Assembly (NCBI RefSeq): GCF_003289965.1
Contig: NZ_QMBQ01000004.1
Span: 682,001-746,000, forward strand
Origin: Mesorhizobium atlanticum
GTDB lineage: Bacteria; Pseudomonadota; Alphaproteobacteria; Rhizobiales; Rhizobiaceae
Reading direction: 5' to 3'
Length of the DNA stretch: 64,000 nucleotides
Position 1 is the first letter of the stretch; each line of letters starts with the position of its first letter. A program made the translations under genes and the position numbers. The notes beneath the pieces are model-generated. The model searched no databases and had not been told where the DNA came from. It saw nothing but the letters and a program-made list of their open reading frames with translations. Of this stretch, positions 59,490 to 64,000 are shown piece by piece.

Positions 59490-60313
59490 AGCCCTATCGA
59501 TTGAGACCGGGCCGCCTGATCGCCAAGGCCGTCCTGGCGCTGGCCGGGTTCCTCGCCGTGTTCCCGCTGGCGTGGACGGCGCTCAACGCGCTGAAGAACA
59601 ATGTCGACATCATCACGCGCGTGCCGAAGGTGGTCTTCACGCCGACGCTTGCCAACATCAGCTACATCCTCGGCCGCGACAGCGTCCTGACCGGGCTCTA
59701 CAATTCCGCGGTTGCCTGTGGCGCGGCGGTGCTGATCGGCATCGTGCTTGGCCTGCCGGCGGCCTATGCGGTGGCGCGCTATCCCAACCGCTTTGCCGGC
59801 GACATCCAGTTCTTCGTGCTTTCGTTGCGCTTCCTACCGCCGGTGGCGGTCGCAATCCCGCTGATGGTGATCTGGCTGCAGATCGGCCTCTACGACACTT
59901 TGCCGGCGCTGATCGTCACCTACTCGCTGCTCACCATCTCGGTGATCATGTGGCTTGCGATCCCGGCTTTCCAGGGCGTGCCGAAGGAGATCGAGGAGGC
60001 GGCCTTCGTCGACGGCTACGGCGCCTATTCGGTGTTCTGGCGGATCGCGCTTCCCGTGGCGGCGCGCTCGCTGATCGGCGCCATCGCCTTCAGCTTCGTC
60101 TTGGTCTGGAACGAGTTCCTGATCGCGCTGATGCTGTCGAGCTCCAACGCCAAGACGCTGCCGATCGTGGCCTCCGAGTTGTCGCAGCAAGGCATGAACG
60201 TGCCCTGGGGCATCCTCAACGCCTCGGTCGTGCTCCTGTCGCTGCCGCCGCTGCTCTTCCTCGGTGTTCTGAGCGGCTTCCTGAATTCCGTTTTCCGGCA
60301 AAAGAAAAGTTGA
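59486..60313 (+). CDS. Sugar ABC transporter permease 2 (CUT1)
   Basis: A 275-residue membrane protein, six segments, with the EAA loop EEAAFVDGYGAYSVFWRIALP and a MalG-like start (AVLALAGFLAVFPLAW). Translation is coupled to permease 1. It belongs with the binding protein at 57241 and the ATPase at 61378. Confidence 0.93.
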   Translation: MKPYRLRPGRLIAKAVLALAGFLAVFPLAWTALNALKNNVDIITRVPKVVFTPTLANISYILGRDSVLTGLYNSAVACGAAVLIGIVLGLPAAYAVARYPNRFAGDIQFFVLSLRFLPPVAVAIPLMVIWLQIGLYDTLPALIVTYSLLTISVIMWLAIPAFQGVPKEIEEAAFVDGYGAYSVFWRIALPVAARSLIGAIAFSFVLVWNEFLIALMLSSSNAKTLPIVASELSQQGMNVPWGILNASVVLLSLPPLLFLGVLSGFLNSVFRQKKS

Positions 60314-60327
60314 AGTGAGGATACCCG

Positions 60328-61374
60328 ATGCGGGCACTGGTGCTTGAGAAAAAAGGCGAACTGTCGCTGCGCGAGATCGCGCTTCCGCAAGACGTCGGAC
60401 CGGACGATGTCAGGATCGCCATCCACACGGTCGGCGTCTGCGGCAGCGACGTGCATTACTACACGCATGGCGCCATCGGCAGCTACATCGTGCGCCAGCC
60501 CATGGTGCTCGGCCACGAGGCCTCGGGAACGATCGTCGAGGTCGGCGCCAATGTCACGAGCCTGAAGGTCGGTGACCGCGTCTGCATGGAGCCGGGCGTG
60601 CCGAACCTTTCATCGCGCGCGACGAAGCTCGGCATCTACAATGTCGATCCGGACGTCCGCTTCTGGGCCACGCCGCCGGTGCATGGCGTGCTGGCGCCCT
60701 ACGCCGTCCATCCGGCCGCCTTCACCTACAAGCTGCCGGACAATGTCTCCTTCGCCGAGGGCGCGATGGTCGAGCCCTTCGCCATCGGCATGCAGGCGGC
60801 GGCGCGCGCCCGCATCGTGCCGGGCGACGTCGCCGTCGTCGTCGGCTGCGGCCCGATCGGCATCATGATCGCGCTCGCCGCGCTGGCGGGCGGCTGTTCC
60901 AAGGTGCTGATCTCGGACTTCTCCGCGCCGAAGCTGGAGATCGCCGGCCAGTATCCCGGCATAGTGCCGGTGAACATCGGCGAACAGTCGCTGGTCGACG
61001 CCGTTGCGACCGCGACCGACAATTGGGGCGCCGATATCGTGTTCGAGGCGAGCGGCAGCCCGAAGGCTTTCGCCAACCTGTTCGACATCGTGCGGCCGGG
61101 CGGCGCGGTGGTGCTGGTCGGGCTGCCGGTGGAGACGGTCGAGCTCAATGTGCCGGCGGCCATCTCCAAGGAAGTGCGCATCGAGACCGTGTTCCGCTAC
61201 GCCAATATCTTCGACCGCGCCTTGCAGCTCATCGCCTCCGGCAAGGTCGATCTCAAGCCGCTGATCACTGGCACCTATGATTTCTCCGAGAGCATCAAGG
61301 CGTTCGAGCGCGCCGCGCAAGGCAGGCCGCAGGACGTCAAGCTGCAAATCCTGCTGACCGGCGAGAAGGGATAA
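60328..61374 (+). CDS. Zinc-dependent polyol (xylitol/sorbitol-type) dehydrogenase
   Basis: A 348-residue medium-chain dehydrogenase that oxidises a sugar alcohol to a ketose with NAD. The catalytic zinc site is [13 protein letters not shown] (Cys), LGHEASG (His-Glu) and the EPFAIG segment; the cofactor loop is [13 protein letters not shown] (residues about 171-183). The usual four structural-zinc cysteines after EPGVP are absent, as in mammalian sorbitol dehydrogenase-type enzymes. It sits inside the transporter operon, 14 bases after permease 2, so its substrate is probably the imported polyol. The FGGY kinase downstream would phosphorylate the ketose. Confidence 0.9.
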   Translation: MRALVLEKKGELSLREIALPQDVGPDDVRIAIHTVGVCGSDVHYYTHGAIGSYIVRQPMVLGHEASGTIVEVGANVTSLKVGDRVCMEPGVPNLSSRATKLGIYNVDPDVRFWATPPVHGVLAPYAVHPAAFTYKLPDNVSFAEGAMVEPFAIGMQAAARARIVPGDVAVVVGCGPIGIMIALAALAGGCSKVLISDFSAPKLEIAGQYPGIVPVNIGEQSLVDAVATATDNWGADIVFEASGSPKAFANLFDIVRPGGAVVLVGLPVETVELNVPAAISKEVRIETVFRYANIFDRALQLIASGKVDLKPLITGTYDFSESIKAFERAAQGRPQDVKLQILLTGEKG

Positions 61375-61377
61375 GGC

Positions 61378-62463
61378 ATGTCCGCCATCGTTTGCTCCCA
61401 TGTCGACAAGGCCTATGGCGCCACGACCGTCATCCGCGATCTCAACCTCGCAATCGAGGAGCATGAGTTCGTCGTGTTCCTGGGACCGTCCGGCTGCGGC
61501 AAGTCCACGCTTCTGAGGATGCTGGCCGGACTGGAGGATATCAGCGGCGGCGAGGTGTCGATCGGCGGCAAGGTGGTCAACGATCTCGACCCGGGTGACC
61601 GCGGCATCGCCATGGTGTTCCAGAATTATGCGCTCTATCCGCATATGACGATCTTCGACAACATCGCCTTCGGACTGAAGCGGCAGAAGGTGCCGGCGGC
61701 CGAGATCAGGAAGCGCGTCGAGGCGGTCTCCAGGACGCTCGGCCTGGAACCCTATCTCGGCCGAAAGCCGACCGAGCTTTCCGGCGGCCAGCAGCAGCGC
61801 GTGGCGATCGCGCGCGCCATGATCAAGACGCCGAAAGTGTTCCTGTTCGATGAACCGCTCTCCAATCTCGACGCCAAGCTGCGCAACCATATGCGCGTCG
61901 AGATCGCCAGGCTGCACCAGTCGCTGAAGACCACCACAGTCTATGTCACGCATGACCAGCTCGAAGCGATGACGCTGGCCGACCGCATCGTGCTTCTCAA
62001 GGACGGCGTGATCGAGCAGATCGGGTCGCCGGCGGAGATCTATCGCCGCCCGGGCAACCAGTTCGTGGCCGGCTTCATCGGTACGCCGAACATGAATTTC
62101 ATCGAGGCGATGGTCGGCCGCAACGGCAATGGCTGGACGCTGACCGGCGCGGGGACGGTGCTATCGCTTGAAGGCGGCGGCTTCCACCTGCAGCATGGCG
62201 ATCGGGTGGTGCTCGGCATCCGGCCACCCGATCTCAAAACGGCGAACGGAGGCGCAGGCAACATCCTGCAAGGCACCGCCGACCTCATCGAATTTCACGG
62301 CAATGACGCGCTGGTGACGTTCGGCTCCGGCGGCAAGGAGATCAGCGCGCTGGTGCCGGCCCGCGAGTGTCCGGAGTTGCGCGCGCCAGTGCGCTACAGC
62401 TTCGATGAAGAGAGCATCCATCTGTTCGACGCGGAGAACGGCAGGTCGCTGCGCAAGCAGTAG
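61378..62463 (+). CDS. Sugar ABC transporter ATP-binding protein (UgpC/MalK type)
   Basis: A 361-residue ATPase. It shows [60 protein letters not shown] and [11 protein letters not shown], with a C-terminal TOBE/OB domain. The start follows the dehydrogenase stop after 3 bases. It energises the importer at 57241-60313 and closes the operon before a palindromic repeat. Confidence 0.94.
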   Translation: MSAIVCSHVDKAYGATTVIRDLNLAIEEHEFVVFLGPSGCGKSTLLRMLAGLEDISGGEVSIGGKVVNDLDPGDRGIAMVFQNYALYPHMTIFDNIAFGLKRQKVPAAEIRKRVEAVSRTLGLEPYLGRKPTELSGGQQQRVAIARAMIKTPKVFLFDEPLSNLDAKLRNHMRVEIARLHQSLKTTTVYVTHDQLEAMTLADRIVLLKDGVIEQIGSPAEIYRRPGNQFVAGFIGTPNMNFIEAMVGRNGNGWTLTGAGTVLSLEGGGFHLQHGDRVVLGIRPPDLKTANGGAGNILQGTADLIEFHGNDALVTFGSGGKEISALVPARECPELRAPVRYSFDEESIHLFDAENGRSLRKQ

Positions 62464-62464
62464 A

Positions 62465-62532
62465 GCAATTCCAGGAAAAGTGTGACGCGGTTAGGTTCGG
62501 CCACTTGGCCGTAACTTTCCGCCCGGAATTGC
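62465..62532. repeat. Palindromic element GCAATTCC...GGAATTGC with an internal insertion
   Basis: GCAATTCC (62465-62472) pairs with GGAATTGC (62525-62532). Compared with the compact copy at 52110 it contains about 24 extra bases, themselves a small hairpin (GGCCA-CT-TGGCC, 62499-62510). It lies between convergent ends of the ATPase and kinase genes and may help end both transcripts. Confidence 0.8.
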
Positions 62533-62551
62533 GTGAAACAAGAGCTAGAAT

Positions 62552-64000
62552 CTAGCTGATCGCGTCGAGTATCTGCCGCTGGCGGTGCATTTCGAGGAAG
62601 ATGCGGTAGTCGCGATCGAAGCAGGCGCCGGCTTCCTTGTTGGGCGCTCGCGTCCTGCCACCCTGCTGCATGGCGACGCAGGCCGCTTTGAGGTCGGGGT
62701 AAAGCCCGGCGGCGGTCGCCGCCACCATGCCGGTGCCGAGCAGCACCGCCTCGTCGGCCAGCGGCTCGACCACCGTGCAGCCGGTGGCGTCGGCGTAGAG
62801 CTCCATCAAAAGCGGGTTCTTGGTGTGGCCGCCGGTGACATGCAGCGTGTCGATCAGATAGCCGTTCTCGTTCAGCGCCTCGAGCACATGGCGTACGCCG
62901 AGCGCTATGCCGACGGCGGTGCGCCAGTAGAGCTTGCATAGGCTGTCGAAGGAGGAATCGAGCGTCAGCCCGCTGATGACGCCGACCGCATGCGGATCGG
63001 CGAGCGGCGAGCGGTTGCCATGGAAATCCGGCAGCACATGCAGCCTTGCCGCCAGCGCATCGCCATCCTCGGCGCGCAGCTCGGCGACGCGCCTGGCGAT
63101 CTTCATGTGCATGGCCGCGTCCGGCTCGCCGCCGGCGCCGTGCCAGCGGATGATGTGGTCGAGCAGCGCGCCGGTGGCCGACTGGCCGCCTTCCGACAGC
63201 CACAGCGTCGGCAATGCCGCGCCGAAATAGGGACCCCAGACGCCGGCGAAAGGCTGCGGGTCATGCGACATCGCCATGACGCAGGACGATGTGCCGGCAA
63301 TCAGCGCCAGGTGCCGGCTGATGTTCTCCTCGTCGCCGGCAAAGCCGCCCAGGACACCCAGCGCGCCGGCATAGGCATCGATGACGCCGGCGCCGACCCG
63401 ACATTTTTCAGTCAGGCCGAGCTCTGCGGCGGCCTTCGCCGTCAGCGGACCGATATCCGTGCCGACCGGGCTCGCCTTTTCCGGCAGATTGCCGTGCTCG
63501 AACAGATCGCCGAGGCCGACGAGCTCGAAGAAGTCGCGCCGCCAGCTTTCTTCCTCATGCGCGAGATAGGTCCATTTGGCCGTCAGCGTGCATTGCGAGC
63601 GGGCGAGCGAGCCTGACGCCTTCCAGGTCAGGAAATCGGCGAGGTCGAACAGATAGCCGGCTTCATTCCATGTCTCCGGCAGATGGCGCTTCAGCCACAT
63701 CAGCTTCGGCGTTTCCATTTCCGGCGACATCACGCCGCCTATGTAGTCGAGCACGGCGTGGCCGCTTGCCGTGCATTCATCGGCCTCGGCGATGGCGCGA
63801 TGATCGAGCCAGACCATCGTGTCCCAGCGCTTCTCGCCGGTGACCGAGACGCTGGTCTGGCCGCCCTGGCCGTCGCGGACCACCAGCGAGCAGGTGGCGT
63901 CGAAAGAGATGCCGGCGATATCCGCGGCGGCAACGCCGGATTTCTCGAGGGCGGACCGCACGGATTTGCATACCGCCGACCAGATGTCCTCCGAATCATG
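62552..64000 (-). CDS. FGGY-family pentulose/ribulose kinase, 5' end cut by the window
   Basis: Partial; the last 483 residues are visible and the frame is open to base 64000, so the N-terminal ATP loop is missing. Visible parts are ISFDATCSLVV, WLDHRAIAEADE, DLADFLTWKASGS, GVIDAYAGALG, the phosphate motif ALIAGTSSCVMAMS and the adenosine motif LHVTGGHTKNPLLMELYAD. The gene runs towards the polyol operon, convergent with it. It phosphorylates a ketopentose such as D-ribulose or D-xylulose, which fits the dehydrogenase at 60328. The exact sugar is not fixed by the visible sequence. Confidence 0.9.
   Translation of the reverse strand, partial: HDSEDIWSAVCKSVRSALEKSGVAAADIAGISFDATCSLVVRDGQGGQTSVSVTGEKRWDTMVWLDHRAIAEADECTASGHAVLDYIGGVMSPEMETPKLMWLKRHLPETWNEAGYLFDLADFLTWKASGSLARSQCTLTAKWTYLAHEEESWRRDFFELVGLGDLFEHGNLPEKASPVGTDIGPLTAKAAAELGLTEKCRVGAGVIDAYAGALGVLGGFAGDEENISRHLALIAGTSSCVMAMSHDPQPFAGVWGPYFGAALPTLWLSEGGQSATGALLDHIIRWHGAGGEPDAAMHMKIARRVAELRAEDGDALAARLHVLPDFHGNRSPLADPHAVGVISGLTLDSSFDSLCKLYWRTAVGIALGVRHVLEALNENGYLIDTLHVTGGHTKNPLLMELYADATGCTVVEPLADEAVLLGTGMVAATAAGLYPDLKAACVAMQQGGRTRAPNKEAGACFDRDYRIFLEMHRQRQILDAIS

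Overview
The window is high-GC, densely coded DNA from an alphaproteobacterium of the order Hyphomicrobiales (Rhizobiales), most likely Mesorhizobium or a close relative. The evidence is a MatB that matches the Rhizobium trifolii enzyme closely over long stretches, an amino-sugar locus in a rhizobial arrangement, a wealth of ABC transporters for plant- and soil-derived compounds, and many GC-rich palindromic intergenic repeats of the rhizobial type. I see no rRNA, tRNA, CRISPR, phage or transposase genes. Operons are tight, with ATGA-type overlaps almost everywhere.

Layout. (1) 223-6032: two coupled genes for large secreted proteins, one propeller-like and one with DUF11-like and Cys-rich repeats. 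They share a Cys-rich module and are followed by a strong terminator. (2) 6258-9560: rpe, then a GntR-FCD regulator and malonyl-CoA synthetase (matR/matB-like). (3) 9865-20663: a divergent amino-sugar and cell-wall-recycling locus. The minus operon holds a BadF-type kinase, a GntR-UTRA regulator, a SIS-type deaminase and nagA. The plus operon holds murQ, a CUT1 ABC transporter and a Gfo/Idh dehydrogenase. Matching operator-like direct repeats flank both promoters, and the regulator's translation start is triplicated in tandem. (4) 20871-27451, minus strand: FAH hydrolase, SDR, ALDH16-type aldehyde dehydrogenase, deoC and fpr.

(5) 27576-39862: a candidate N-heterocycle (nicotinate-like) catabolic region. 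hyuA and hyuB lie on the plus strand. A six-gene overlapping minus-strand operon carries the FAD subunit, a fused FeS-molybdenum hydroxylase, a 6-hydroxynicotinate-reductase-like protein, UPF0280, DUF1185 and MarR, and nicotinamidase pncA is divergent from it. The two arms share a 17-bp near-palindrome upstream. I regard this as the most interesting system in the window.

(6) 40032-49646: an NhaD-like antiporter, a branched-chain-type ABC operon (five genes), an uncharacterised membrane protein and pncB. (7) 49848-55849: a LysR regulator divergent from an agmatinase-family ureohydrolase, a polar amino-acid ABC transporter without its ATPase, and a MATE exporter. (8) 56094-64000: an AraC regulator, a second CUT1 transporter, a polyol dehydrogenase, the transporter ATPase and an FGGY kinase cut by the window end. 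This looks like a pentitol or sugar-alcohol uptake and catabolism cluster.

Palindromic repeats fill many intergenic gaps. Several have entered coding sequence: the linker of the molybdenum hydroxylase, the C-terminus of MurQ, and the N-terminal regions of the antiporter and the membrane protein. All coordinates, start choices and motif matches come from reading the sequence by eye; family assignments rest on recalled family features, with no database search.
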